A stretch of DNA of 40,820 bases from Levilactobacillus senmaizukei DSM 21775 = NBRC 103853. Lineage in GTDB: Bacteria > Bacillota > Bacilli > Lactobacillales > Lactobacillaceae. Made by a program: the position numbers and the translations under genes. The notes below the pieces were generated by a model. The model was not told the DNA's origin. It saw only the letters and a list, made by a program, of their open reading frames with translations, and did not search any database. This document shows, in pieces, positions 25,537 to 33,249 of this stretch. Positions within the stretch are counted from its first letter, which is position 1. Every line of letters begins with the position of its first letter. The stretch lies in contig NZ_BCWD01000020.1 in the NCBI RefSeq assembly GCF_001592085.1, forward strand, positions 1 through 40,820. The letters run 5' to 3'.

Positions 25537-27096
25537 TTAATACTCAACCTTAAAGTTGGTCTGCGGCGTTCCTTGAACGTCCGGATGGCCTTCAAAGTAG
25601 TCTTGAATCAGTTCGGCCATGTCACGATTGACCTCGCGAATCACCTTTTCCGTGGTAAACATGGGGTACTCGCCCCCACCATTGCCTCGGTACTGATTCA
25701 TCGCCACATCGATTGGCTGATCGGCTAACAAGGCTTCCCCATGATAGCGCAACTCAGTCACTCGTTGGCCCACCGGCTGGTGAAGGTCGAATGTATAGTC
25801 AATTCCACTATAAATATCGTAGTTATAGAGCTCGACCTTGGGGTAAGTGAACGCTGCGGAAATTTGAACGGTTCCATCAGCGGCCAACTCAAAGAAGCTA
25901 GCACACCGTTCTAACGCCTCACGAACATCCTGACCCGTTAGTCGCTCAACGACCAGCGTATTGGGATACGGATAACTATTCAAGACCTGACGAAGCGTCA
26001 CGTCATGGGCAAAGCCCCGTACCCCATCGTTAAACAACGCCGTTGCCGCAACGTCGGTATCACAGGCCGCCATTTCAACCTGATTAATGAACTGAAGATA
26101 CGGGTGCCCGGTTAACCGGGCAGCCATATGGTCGGTCACAGTCAAACTTGCCCCAGAGATGTGGCCAGTTGGCTGGTCGAGCCAGGTTTGAACCCGTTCC
26201 TGGATTGGGTCCGTCAATGCTTGAAGCTCGGGATCGGGCGCGGCATCGACCACCGGCAATAACTTAGCCTGCCGCTCAACCACCTGCCGATTCGTATCTA
26301 ATCGTAACTCAATCTGGCCAACCACAACGCCCTTCTCACCGGGTTGAGTGGTTGCCACCCCGTGATAGACCCCCGCCAATTGGCGATGTTGGTGGCCTGT
26401 CACTAGAGCATCAATTCCCGGCACGGCAGTCATTAATTGGTAGCCTTCATTCTCACCAGTCAAACGTTCGGTGGGCTTACCCGTTTCCAGATCAGCTTCG
26501 AAACCGCCATGATACGCCACAACAACCAGATCGGCCTGGGCCTTAAGTTTAGGCACCCAGCGCTTCGCCGTAGCAACAGCGGATTCAAATGTCAGGCCGG
26601 CAATGTGTTCGGCCTTTTCCCAGGTTGGGACGTAGGCGGTAGTCAGACCCAGAATGGCGATCTTCAGGCCCTTTTTTTTCACGATTCGATATGGGGCATC
26701 AACGATCTTTTGGTCCTCGGCTCCGCCGATATTGGCCCCTAAAATCGGATAGGTTCGCTGGCATTCACAATTGCGAATGTAGTCGAGTCCATAATTAAAT
26801 TCATGGTTACCTAGAACCCCAGCATCATAATTAATAATTGAGGTTAATTTGGAAAAGAGTGGTTGGTCGTCAGGAGCTTGTTTAGCCAAGTAACCAGCAA
26901 ACGGGGCTCCTTGAATCCAATCGCCGTTCTCAATCGCAATGACCACGTCATCCGGGCCGGCATGCTGCTGAATCTGGCGAATAATCGTGGCCGCCTTCAA
27001 CATCCCATACGGTTGAGAGTCATCCCGACTACTATAACTCGTGGGATAAACGTGACCATGAACGTCGCTGGTCGATAGAATTTTAACCCGCATCAT
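25537..27096 (-). CDS. Cytoplasmic 5'-nucleotidase / cyclic phosphodiesterase family protein
   Basis: The product is 519 residues in two domains. The metallophosphatase domain (1-290) has Asp11 and His13 in TSDVHGH, Asp59 in NGDW, Asn97-His98 in GNHEF, and a late GHQHR. The 5'-nucleotidase C-terminal domain (about 320-500) includes NQYRGNGGGEYPMF. UshA/CpdB homologues are usually exported, but this one has no signal peptide and begins directly with the MMRVKILSTSDVHGH strand, so it should act in the cytoplasm. Its start overlaps the stop of the upstream permease (TAATG at 27096-27098), which is translational coupling. This links it functionally to the phosphonate-type importer: it probably releases phosphate from the imported compound. 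The exact substrate is unknown. Confidence 0.88.
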   Translation of the reverse strand: MMRVKILSTSDVHGHVYPTSYSSRDDSQPYGMLKAATIIRQIQQHAGPDDVVIAIENGDWIQGAPFAGYLAKQAPDDQPLFSKLTSIINYDAGVLGNHEFNYGLDYIRNCECQRTYPILGANIGGAEDQKIVDAPYRIVKKKGLKIAILGLTTAYVPTWEKAEHIAGLTFESAVATAKRWVPKLKAQADLVVVAYHGGFEADLETGKPTERLTGENEGYQLMTAVPGIDALVTGHQHRQLAGVYHGVATTQPGEKGVVVGQIELRLDTNRQVVERQAKLLPVVDAAPDPELQALTDPIQERVQTWLDQPTGHISGASLTVTDHMAARLTGHPYLQFINQVEMAACDTDVAATALFNDGVRGFAHDVTLRQVLNSYPYPNTLVVERLTGQDVREALERCASFFELAADGTVQISAAFTYPKVELYNYDIYSGIDYTFDLHQPVGQRVTELRYHGEALLADQPIDVAMNQYRGNGGGEYPMFTTEKVIREVNRDMAELIQDYFEGHPDVQGTPQTNFKVEY

Positions 27097-27908
27097 TAAA
27101 TGAGCCTCTTTCGTAATTGTTCTGACAAAGAATCAATCAGGAGCACCATGACCACAATTCCCAGAAGGATAATTCCCACTCGTGGCCAGTTCCGCGTTTG
27201 GATAGCAAAGATCATGGGAGTACCGATACCACCGGCACCCACCATCCCTAAGATCGAGGCAGAACGAACGGCAATTTCAAACCGATACAACGTGTAAGAA
27301 ATAAATTCCGGCATAATCGTTGGCAGCGTGGCCATCATAAAGACCTGTGGACTATTCCCACCGGCACTGACAATAGCTTCTTCAGCGCCCCGGTCCATGT
27401 TTTCAATGGCTTCACTAAATAATTTGCCCAGCATCCCAATCGAGTGAATGCTGACGGCCAGGACCCCGGCGTAAGAACCAGGTCCAACGGCTTTGATAAA
27501 CATGATAGCCAACACAATTTCTGGGAATGTCCGGATCAAGGTTAAGACAACCTTCCCACTCCCAGAACGCAGACGGTAGTGTTCCTTCTCACTCCGGGCG
27601 GCCCAAAAGGCAAAGGGGACACTGATCAGTGAGGAAATAATCGTCCCCAAAAACGCAATCGCTAACGTTTGTAAGATTAAGGAGACCAGGTCTTCACCAC
27701 TACCGTTATAGACATACTTCCAGTCCGGGTTCACTAGGCCGTGAACGATGGACTTGGAGACGGAACCGGCAGACTCTTGAAGCCCGGTGAATTGAAGACC
27801 TCCGATTGCCCAAACATAGACGACCGCGACGATGATTAACCATACCAGCCAGTTCCACCGCCGCCAGAGGGAAAGATGGGGTTTATTATTCGACATCATT
27901 GCTTGCAT
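27096..27908 (-). CDS. phnE: Phosphonate-type ABC transporter permease (second PhnE)
   Basis: The product is 270 residues with about six transmembrane helices. The EAA coupling loop reads EEAIVSAGGNSPQVFMMATLPTIMPEF, typical of PhnE. The ATG at 27908 comes 1 base after the stop of the other PhnE. AAGGAGGG is about 13 bases upstream, within the preceding coding end. It pairs with the 27910-28704 permease to form a heterodimeric channel. The similar length and motif order suggest an old duplication with clear divergence. Confidence 0.88.
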   Translation of the reverse strand: MQAMMSNNKPHLSLWRRWNWLVWLIIVAVVYVWAIGGLQFTGLQESAGSVSKSIVHGLVNPDWKYVYNGSGEDLVSLILQTLAIAFLGTIISSLISVPFAFWAARSEKEHYRLRSGSGKVVLTLIRTFPEIVLAIMFIKAVGPGSYAGVLAVSIHSIGMLGKLFSEAIENMDRGAEEAIVSAGGNSPQVFMMATLPTIMPEFISYTLYRFEIAVRSASILGMVGAGGIGTPMIFAIQTRNWPRVGIILLGIVVMVLLIDSLSEQLRKRLI

Positions 27909-27909
27909 A

Positions 27910-28704
27910 TTAGAGTAGCACCCTCCTTAAGTGATTACTGATACCATCAATGATCAAGACCACCACGATGGTTGCCAGGATAATGACGGCGGTCGCCCCG
28001 TAATTGAACTCGTTCAGTGACCGTTGCAGGTAAACCCCGATACCACCGGCACCCAGGTACCCTAAGACGGTTGAAGCTCGCACGTTAATTTCCAACGTGT
28101 AGAGAAAATAACTCACGAATTGATTCATGATTTGCGGTAGGACGGCATACCAAATAATGGTAATTTTACTGGCACCCACGGATTCCATGGCTTCCAGCGG
28201 TCCCATATCAATCGTTTCGATCACTTCATAAAATAATTTCGAAATCATCCCAAACGAGAAGATAGCTAAGGTAATGACCCCGGCCGTCGACCCAATCCCG
28301 AAGATCGCCACAAAGATGGCAGCTAGTAGCAGATCAGGCAACGTGCGGACAAGGTCTAAGACCAAGCGGTCAAACCCGCGTAAGAATTTATTGTGCACTA
28401 AGTTCCCGGCGGCCAGCAGGGCGAATGGAATAGCAAAGACCGTCCCAATTGTCGTCCCAAGGATTGCCATCTGAATCGTTTCAATTAACGGTTGAATAAT
28501 CACACTCAAGTAATCCCAAGCAGGATTAGACATCCGAACAATCAGGTCGGCAAATTGGTCCAAGTTGCTGAAAAACATTCCAACATTCACATCGGTCATC
28601 TTCGAGGAACCGATGAGCAACAGCACCATCAGCGCCGTCCAACCGATCCCTTTAACATGCCAACGTTGCACCCACGAGCGACGGGGTAGATTAGCATTTG
28701 TCAT
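27910..28704 (-). CDS. phnE: Phosphonate-type ABC transporter permease (first PhnE)
   Basis: The product is 264 residues with a leading helix (about 19-37) and five further helices. The coupling loop is PLEAMESVGASKITIIWYAVLPQIMNQF, with the GAGGIGVYL segment typical of PhnE nearby. AAGGGGGG precedes the ATG. It is the third gene of the operon, 12 bases after phnC and 1 base before the second permease. Confidence 0.88.
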   Translation of the reverse strand: MTNANLPRRSWVQRWHVKGIGWTALMVLLLIGSSKMTDVNVGMFFSNLDQFADLIVRMSNPAWDYLSVIIQPLIETIQMAILGTTIGTVFAIPFALLAAGNLVHNKFLRGFDRLVLDLVRTLPDLLLAAIFVAIFGIGSTAGVITLAIFSFGMISKLFYEVIETIDMGPLEAMESVGASKITIIWYAVLPQIMNQFVSYFLYTLEINVRASTVLGYLGAGGIGVYLQRSLNEFNYGATAVIILATIVVVLIIDGISNHLRRVLL

Positions 28705-28716
28705 CGTTGGCCCCCC

Positions 28717-29469
28717 TTAAATTGCCTGGTAGATCTTGTTCAGATCAGCCTCGGTCACGGCGCTAATTGGTTCGTCATAAACCAGCTCACCAGCACGCAG
28801 ACCAACGATACGGTCGGCATATTCACGGGCTAATTCCACCGAGTGTAAGTTCACAATGACCGTGAGCCCATCTTCTTGATTCAGTCGCTTCAGAATATCC
28901 ATAACCGTTTTGGTCGTCAGTGGATCCAAGGACGCGATGGGTTCATCGGCTAAGATAATCTTGGGGTCTTGCATCAGCGTCCGCGCAATGGCTACCCGTT
29001 GTTGCTGTCCACCGGACAATTCATCGGCCCGGGCATAAATCTTTTCGGACATATTAACCCGATTCAATGAGGCGACTGCTTTTTGCTTATCCTCCGCACT
29101 AAACAAACCCATCACACTTTTCCAGGTTGGATAGTAACTGACCCGACCGGATAACACATTCTTTTCAACACTGGAACGGTTGATCAGGTTAAAATTTTGA
29201 AAAATCATGCCGATGCGCCGCCGCAAGGTCCGGAGTGAACGACCCTTGTAGGCGCTAACCGCCTCATTTTCCACGTAAACTTCACCTTCAGTGACCTCAT
29301 GCATCCGATTAATGGTTCGCATCAAGGTACTCTTACCGGAGCCAGACAAACCAACCACCACTAAGAATTGCCCTTTGGGAATACTAAAGTCGATATCCTT
29401 CAGACCAACCGTCCCGTTACTGTAGACTTTGCTAACATGTTTAAAACTAATAATTGGTGCTTGTTCCAT
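28717..29469 (-). CDS. phnC: Phosphonate-type ABC transporter ATP-binding protein
   Basis: The product is 250 residues. Walker A is GLSGSGKST (40-48), the signature is LSGGQQQR (151-158) and Walker B is IILADEP (171-177), followed by the PhnC-typical [19 protein letters not shown]. The start was set at ATG 29469, preceded by GGGGGG at 8 bases. The frame extends to 29511 but that part lies in the hairpin between phnD and phnC. Energises uptake by the two PhnE permeases. Confidence 0.9.
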   Translation of the reverse strand: MEQAPIISFKHVSKVYSNGTVGLKDIDFSIPKGQFLVVVGLSGSGKSTLMRTINRMHEVTEGEVYVENEAVSAYKGRSLRTLRRRIGMIFQNFNLINRSSVEKNVLSGRVSYYPTWKSVMGLFSAEDKQKAVASLNRVNMSEKIYARADELSGGQQQRVAIARTLMQDPKIILADEPIASLDPLTTKTVMDILKRLNQEDGLTVIVNLHSVELAREYADRIVGLRAGELVYDEPISAVTEADLNKIYQAI

Positions 29470-29485
29470 TTCGTAGGCCCCCCGT

Positions 29486-29529
29486 AAAAAAGTAGCCAGG
29501 TGCTCATCCAAGCTTGCCCCGCTACTTTC
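29486..29529 (-). terminator. Hairpin between phnD and phnC, likely partial terminator
   Basis: AAAGTAGC (29489-29496) and GCTACTTT (29521-29528) form a stem with a 24-base loop. On the minus strand TTTTTT runs through its 3' side. It lies inside the operon, so it probably lets only part of the transcripts continue from phnD. Confidence 0.55.
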
Positions 29530-29551
29530 AGATATCGTCCGTTTTTTCTAA

Positions 29552-30493
29552 TTATTTATCGAGCTTTGCTGCTTCCTTGTCGTACTTCCGGATAATATCA
29601 AAGTTACTATCCTTGGAGTCCGTGTAACCTTCATGTGAGTAAACGCTAGAGATAATGTCATGACCCTTCTTGGTCTTCGCAATATCCTTGAATGCTGAAG
29701 CAATCTTCTTTTGCCACTTAGCACTCATGTCTCCCCGTACGGTAATCGTATCGTTAGGAATCTTAGCGGTCGTGTAGATTGGGACAACCTTCTTCATGAT
29801 GTCCTTTTGGTCGTTCATAACCAGCTTACGGGCACCTTGGAAGACGAAGGCAGCATCCGTGTTCTTGTTGTAAACGGACAGAACCCCTTGGTCATGCCCC
29901 TTCACTTGAACGGTCTTAATCCCGTTCTTGTTGATGTTGACCCCGTGGTCCAACATTTCAACGGCGGGGTAAACCCATCCGGCAGTTGAAGTCGTGTCTT
30001 GAACAGCAATCTTCTTACCCTTCAAGTCCTTAATGGATTTAATTCCACTGTCGGCCCGAACTAAGATTTGTGCCCGGTAGTAATCAACCAACTTCTTGGT
30101 GTTCTCATCATTAGGTTCCTTGATACCGAATCGTTGGGCCTGCAACAGAACCTTATCGCCATATTGCTTGTGGGCTAAGACGTAAGCGTCAGGTGGTAAA
30201 TAACCCACATCAACTTTCTTCGAACCCATTGCTTCAACAATCGTGTTGTAGTCGGTTGAAACGCTCACCTTAACTGGAATTCCTAATTCTTTCTTCAGTA
30301 AGCCTTCAAGTGGCTTAGCTTTTGCTTCAATCGTGCCTGCATTAGATGACGGAACAAATTCGACAGTTAGTTTCTTAGGGGTATAGCCCTTCGCTTTACT
30401 ACTATCTTTCTTCCCACAGCCAACCAGTAAGGCCGGCAATACCAATAACGCTGTTACGGTAAAAAGCAACTTCCACTTGCCTCGTAAATGCAT
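29552..30493 (-). CDS. phnD: Phosphonate-type substrate-binding lipoprotein
   Basis: The product is 313 residues. The lipobox LLVGC ends a hydrophobic signal (cleavage before Cys about 26), so the mature protein is anchored to the outer membrane face. It belongs to the PhnD/phosphate-phosphite-phosphonate family: VEFVPSSNAGTIEAKAKPLE, the YNTIVEAMGSKKVDVGYLPPDAY motif, and an AVQDTTSTAGW loop where Ser/Thr residues usually bind the phosphonate or phosphate group. GAGGAG stands 8 bases before the ATG at 30493; the GTG at 30502 is too close to it. First gene of the operon. The ligand could be a phosphonate, phosphite or organophosphate. Confidence 0.88.
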   Translation of the reverse strand: MHLRGKWKLLFTVTALLVLPALLVGCGKKDSSKAKGYTPKKLTVEFVPSSNAGTIEAKAKPLEGLLKKELGIPVKVSVSTDYNTIVEAMGSKKVDVGYLPPDAYVLAHKQYGDKVLLQAQRFGIKEPNDENTKKLVDYYRAQILVRADSGIKSIKDLKGKKIAVQDTTSTAGWVYPAVEMLDHGVNINKNGIKTVQVKGHDQGVLSVYNKNTDAAFVFQGARKLVMNDQKDIMKKVVPIYTTAKIPNDTITVRGDMSAKWQKKIASAFKDIAKTKKGHDIISSVYSHEGYTDSKDSNFDIIRKYDKEAAKLDK

Positions 30494-30950
30494 CAAGTTC
30501 ACTCCTCAGGTATATGTATTGTACTCTCACGAACAATTACAATTCTAGCAGGAAAAAGAACTTTTACAACAAGTATTTCGGTTAAAGTTCGCAATTAGAA
30601 TATTTATAATTTATGTTTTGCTATTACACCGCCAGGTAAACCGTAAAACCTAAACGATAAAATTTTTATCCAATTAGATATTTGCCATTCATCCATTATA
30701 TATAACTTTAAGTAGCCAAGCAGTTTCCTCCGCGTGAAAAAACTATACCAATTGTTGAAACAAAGCCAATGCAAATCTGTTTTCAGTTGAAAACTTTTTC
30801 ATGAGTTAGTTTAAGAACTTTTTTCAATGGTTAAGCTAGTCGTTAAATTTCGAAATAGTAAGCCTACCAAACTTTCCGTTAACGCTGCACCTCTTTTCCA
30901 AAGTAATCATCGGCCTGAATCACCAACTAACGAATCCGCCGACCCAGTCA
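30494..30950. other. AT-rich intergenic region, no gene seen
   Basis: Upstream sequence of the phn operon. A TACAAT-like -10 lies near 30525 on the minus strand without a good -35. A TGAAAACTTTTTCA inverted repeat (30788-30801) is present. No open frame with a ribosome binding site is seen. Confidence 0.45.
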
Positions 30951-30968
30951 ATTTGTAATATTACAAAT
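30951..30968. promoter_or_regulatory. 18-bp perfect palindrome, likely operator
   Basis: ATTTGTAATATTACAAAT reads identically on both strands. It lies about 47-64 bases upstream of the inferred start of the orphan transcript. The regulator is unknown. Confidence 0.5.
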
Positions 30969-30999
30969 CGTCAGAATCGCCCATCGGTCTTGATTTCTT

Positions 31000-31008
31000 T
31001 GTTATAGT
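31000..31008 (+). promoter_or_regulatory. Extended -10 promoter of the orphan transcript
   Basis: TGTTATAGT is a TGn-extended -10 element. The -35 region is not recognisable. Confidence 0.55.
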
Positions 31009-31009
31009 A

Positions 31010-31180
31010 AAGGTGTCGTAAAACAATTGCTTAACAAACAGACGACAAACTAAAGCTTTTTTGATGACCGCCGTTAGGGTACCCGGAAAATGCCTTAACT
31101 TGGCCTGTCCTCAAAATATATAAATTAACCCGATTGAATCAGACTAAATCCCAGTTCGATTCAATCGGGTTAATTTTTTT
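31010..31180 (+). ncRNA. Candidate small RNA of about 165 nt
   Basis: An extended -10 promoter (31000-31008) and a strong rho-independent terminator (31123-31180) bound a stretch with no supported gene. The only ATG frame is 19 codons (31064-31123) and has no ribosome binding site. The RNA could fold a TGTCGT-ACGACA hairpin near its 5' end (31013-31048) and a GTTAGG-CCTTAAC hairpin with a GGGTACCC centre (about 31074-31100). The next plus-strand gene is over 560 bases away with a divergent gene between, so this is not a leader. No known RNA family was recognised. Confidence 0.45.
31123..31180 (+). terminator. Strong terminator of the orphan transcript
   Basis: An 18-bp perfect stem (31123-31140 with 31158-31175), 17-base loop, followed by TTTTT. 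Confidence 0.88.
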
Positions 31181-31195
31181 GTTGCTGAACACACC

Positions 31196-31233
31196 AAAAA
31201 AGCAGGGCCGAGGAAACTCCTCAACCCTGCTTT
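31196..31233 (-). terminator. Terminator of the marR gene
   Basis: AAAGCAGGG (31199-31207) pairs with CCCTGCTTT (31225-31233), with an inner GAGG-CCTC stem. TTTTTT follows on the minus strand. Confidence 0.85.
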
Positions 31234-31235
31234 AA

Positions 31236-31667
31236 TTAATCCTGTTCATTTAAAGTTGCCGCCAATCGCTGTAAAACATGCGCCAATTCCGAACGGTCCA
31301 CATCAGAGTAACCCGCTAATCGTTGTCGGAAAGCGGCCTCCCTGGCGACTTTCACTTGTAATAAGGCGCGCTGTCCCTGTGGACTTAACGTCACTCGTCG
31401 AATTCGCTGATCACGCCGCTCTACCTCCGTGAGCCAGCCTGCTTTGACCAGCTTATCAACTTGACGACTGACGGACGAATGATTCCGACCAATCTGATTG
31501 GCCAGCTCACCGATGCTGATCTCCGGTTGCCGACCCACCCGAACAATAATGGGTAAGGCGGCGGGTTCGAGAGAGATTTCCGCACGCTTCAACAAGTCAC
31601 GGTCCTGTTGGGGCTGATTGAAAAACGTCACAATTTCAAATAAAGCTTCAAAGATTTCATTATCCAT
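31236..31667 (-). CDS. MarR-family transcriptional regulator
   Basis: The product is 143 residues. The winged-helix core is ISIGELANQIGRNHSSVSRQVDKLVKAGWLTEVERRDQRIRRVTLSPQGQ, with the DxRxxRxxLT-like wing expected for MarR. Helices at both ends form the dimer interface. It probably represses itself and the divergent flavin reductase gene from an operator between them, released by a small ligand or oxidant; it has no cysteine to act as a redox switch. There is no ribosome binding site, and a perfect extended -10 ends 7 bases before the ATG, so the message is probably leaderless. Confidence 0.9.
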   Translation of the reverse strand: MDNEIFEALFEIVTFFNQPQQDRDLLKRAEISLEPAALPIIVRVGRQPEISIGELANQIGRNHSSVSRQVDKLVKAGWLTEVERRDQRIRRVTLSPQGQRALLQVKVAREAAFRQRLAGYSDVDRSELAHVLQRLAATLNEQD

Positions 31668-31669
31668 AG

Positions 31670-31698
31670 TTGTTATTATACCAGATCCCGGCTATAAT
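31670..31698 (+). promoter_or_regulatory. Promoter of the flavin reductase gene
   Basis: A -35 TTGTTA (31670-31675), a 17-base spacer and a perfect -10 TATAAT (31693-31698). Confidence 0.75.
31675..31683 (-). promoter_or_regulatory. Extended -10 promoter of marR, giving a leaderless mRNA
   Basis: On the minus strand the sequence reads TGGTATAAT, a perfect TGn-extended -10. Its normal start point would be at about 31668, one base before the marR ATG at 31667. Confidence 0.6.
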
Positions 31699-31700
31699 GT

Positions 31701-31713
31701 GTGCATGTTGCAC
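31701..31713. promoter_or_regulatory. Likely MarR operator
   Basis: GTGCATGTTGCAC is a perfect 5-bp inverted repeat with a 3-base centre. It sits at the transcription start of the flavin reductase gene and upstream of the marR promoter. Confidence 0.55.
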
Positions 31714-31743
31714 GAATAAATAAATTTAAAAAGGAGCACTCTT

Positions 31744-32298
31744 ATGACAAAGAAAATTGGCTTAATCATTGGGTCCACCCGCCCCAGCCGCATCAGTCCC
31801 AGCATCGCTAGCTGGTTGCAAGCGCATGTGGCGCAGCCCGGACTAACTATCGATCTCATCGACCTAAAGACCGTTAACCTGCCATTTCTAGACGAGGAAG
31901 CCATGCCCTCTGACGGCAACTATCAACTGGACCACACCAAGGCCTGGAGCACCTTAATCCAAGGATATGATGGTTTCATCCTATTGTTCCCCCAATATAA
32001 CTGGGGCTACCCCGCGCCTTTAAAGAATGCCCTCGATACCCTGTATGCCGAATGGCGTGGTAAACCCGTTAGCCTGGTTTCTTACGGCGGTCATGGTGGC
32101 TTTCAAGCGGCACTTGGCATGCAACTCGTCGTTCGAGGTTTAAAAATGCCAATCATGACCAATAACCTGCGGATTGACTTGAAAAAGCCTGACCTGGATG
32201 AGGCCGGCCAATTCATCGATCCAGCCACCGCACTGGCCCCTTACGAATTTGACGCCCACCAATTGGGCGCTGAATTTATTCATCGACTCGGTGACTAA
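31744..32298 (+). CDS. NAD(P)H-dependent flavin reductase
   Basis: The product is 184 residues with a flavodoxin-like fold of the NADPH-dependent FMN reductase family. The phosphate-binding loop reads GSTRPSRIS near the N-terminus. FPQYNWGYPAPLKNALD is the family's flavin-contact motif, followed by PVSLVSYGGHGG. It reduces FMN, quinones or azo/nitro compounds in the cytoplasm. AAAGGAG precedes the ATG. Its divergent MarR neighbour and shared operator suggest induction by a toxic quinone-like or oxidant signal, as in other MarR/quinone reductase pairs. Confidence 0.9.
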   Translation: MTKKIGLIIGSTRPSRISPSIASWLQAHVAQPGLTIDLIDLKTVNLPFLDEEAMPSDGNYQLDHTKAWSTLIQGYDGFILLFPQYNWGYPAPLKNALDTLYAEWRGKPVSLVSYGGHGGFQAALGMQLVVRGLKMPIMTNNLRIDLKKPDLDEAGQFIDPATALAPYEFDAHQLGAEFIHRLGD

Positions 32299-32305
32299 AT
32301 AACTC

Positions 32306-32345
32306 ATTTTAAAAGCCGTTGCGGCTACCGCAACGGCTTCTTTTT
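32306..32345. terminator. Bidirectional terminator between convergent genes
   Basis: AAGCCGTTGCGG (32313-32324) pairs perfectly with CCGCAACGGCTT (32328-32339), with a CTA loop, followed by CTTTTT. An A-run precedes it. Confidence 0.9.
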
Positions 32346-33039
32346 ATGCCTTCAACACTCGATCCCGCAATGCCGTCATGGTGACGAAATCATCGGTAAA
32401 GATCCCGGCGATATGCTTTTCAAACAACTGTTGTGCCAGCTGTGGATCGTCAACCGTCCAAATCCGTTCGGCAACCGGCACATCGTCTTGATACTGGCTC
32501 AGATGTAACCCCGCGAGATGCTCATTCTCGACCAATGCGGCCGCATTCACCACGGGCTTATCCGTTAGCCAACAATAGCTCTCATCAGGCGCTAGTGCTT
32601 GGCAACGTTTGAGGGTAGGTAGATGAAACGACGAAAAGATGACGGGGTGTTCCAACGGCGTGGCATGAACCATGGCTAGAACAATCTTCTCGATGCCAGG
32701 ATACTGGAGTTTATCCGTCTTCAATTCCAGATTAAGTTGGACATCGCGATGGCTAACGAGCTGCAGAAACTCCGCTAATGTTGGCACCGACGCCTGATTA
32801 GCCAAGTGAAATTGTCGTAACTCTGCTAACGTGTAGTCCATAATACGGCCACGACCATCCGTTGTTCGGTTGATTCGTTCATCATGCATGATGATGGGAA
32901 CCAAATCCTTTGTCAAATGGACATCAAACTCGATGCCCTCGATCCCGTGTTCAACGGCATAGGTAAACCCCGCCATTGAATTCTCTGGAAACTTTTCTGG
33001 ATAACCTCGATGTCCAAACACTAACGTCTTTCCTGTCAT
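32344..33039 (-). CDS. Glycerophosphodiester phosphodiesterase
   Basis: The product is 231 residues, a minimal cytoplasmic GDPD domain like UgpQ. Catalytic features are His10-Arg11 in FGHRGYPEKFPENS, Glu37 and Asp39 in IEFDVHLTKD, and His52 in IIMHDERINRTTDG. It splits glycerophosphodiesters from lipid or teichoic acid turnover to glycerol-3-phosphate and an alcohol. No signal peptide. AGGAG stands 8 bases before the ATG. Confidence 0.9.
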   Translation of the reverse strand: MTGKTLVFGHRGYPEKFPENSMAGFTYAVEHGIEGIEFDVHLTKDLVPIIMHDERINRTTDGRGRIMDYTLAELRQFHLANQASVPTLAEFLQLVSHRDVQLNLELKTDKLQYPGIEKIVLAMVHATPLEHPVIFSSFHLPTLKRCQALAPDESYCWLTDKPVVNAAALVENEHLAGLHLSQYQDDVPVAERIWTVDDPQLAQQLFEKHIAGIFTDDFVTMTALRDRVLKA

Positions 33040-33249
33040 GATTCCCGCTCCTGCCTAACTGACATGTGGACAAGTCATTCTGCCACACGCCTAAGATTAC
33101 TTCCAGTCTACCCGTCTCCCGTATCGAAGTCATTTAGTCTGTGTAAAGTTGTCGTAAATCTAGCAACTATAAAAGAACCTGGGGAAAAGATTAGCTGCTT
33201 TTGTTAGGCCATTTCATGTGCTCGAAAGGTGTGCGCCACTCCCTTCGGC

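Noticed and set aside
30788-30801. TGAAAACTTTTTCA as a catabolite-response (cre) site
   Set aside because: It lacks the central CG of the cre consensus and lies in a very AT-rich region where such repeats arise by chance.
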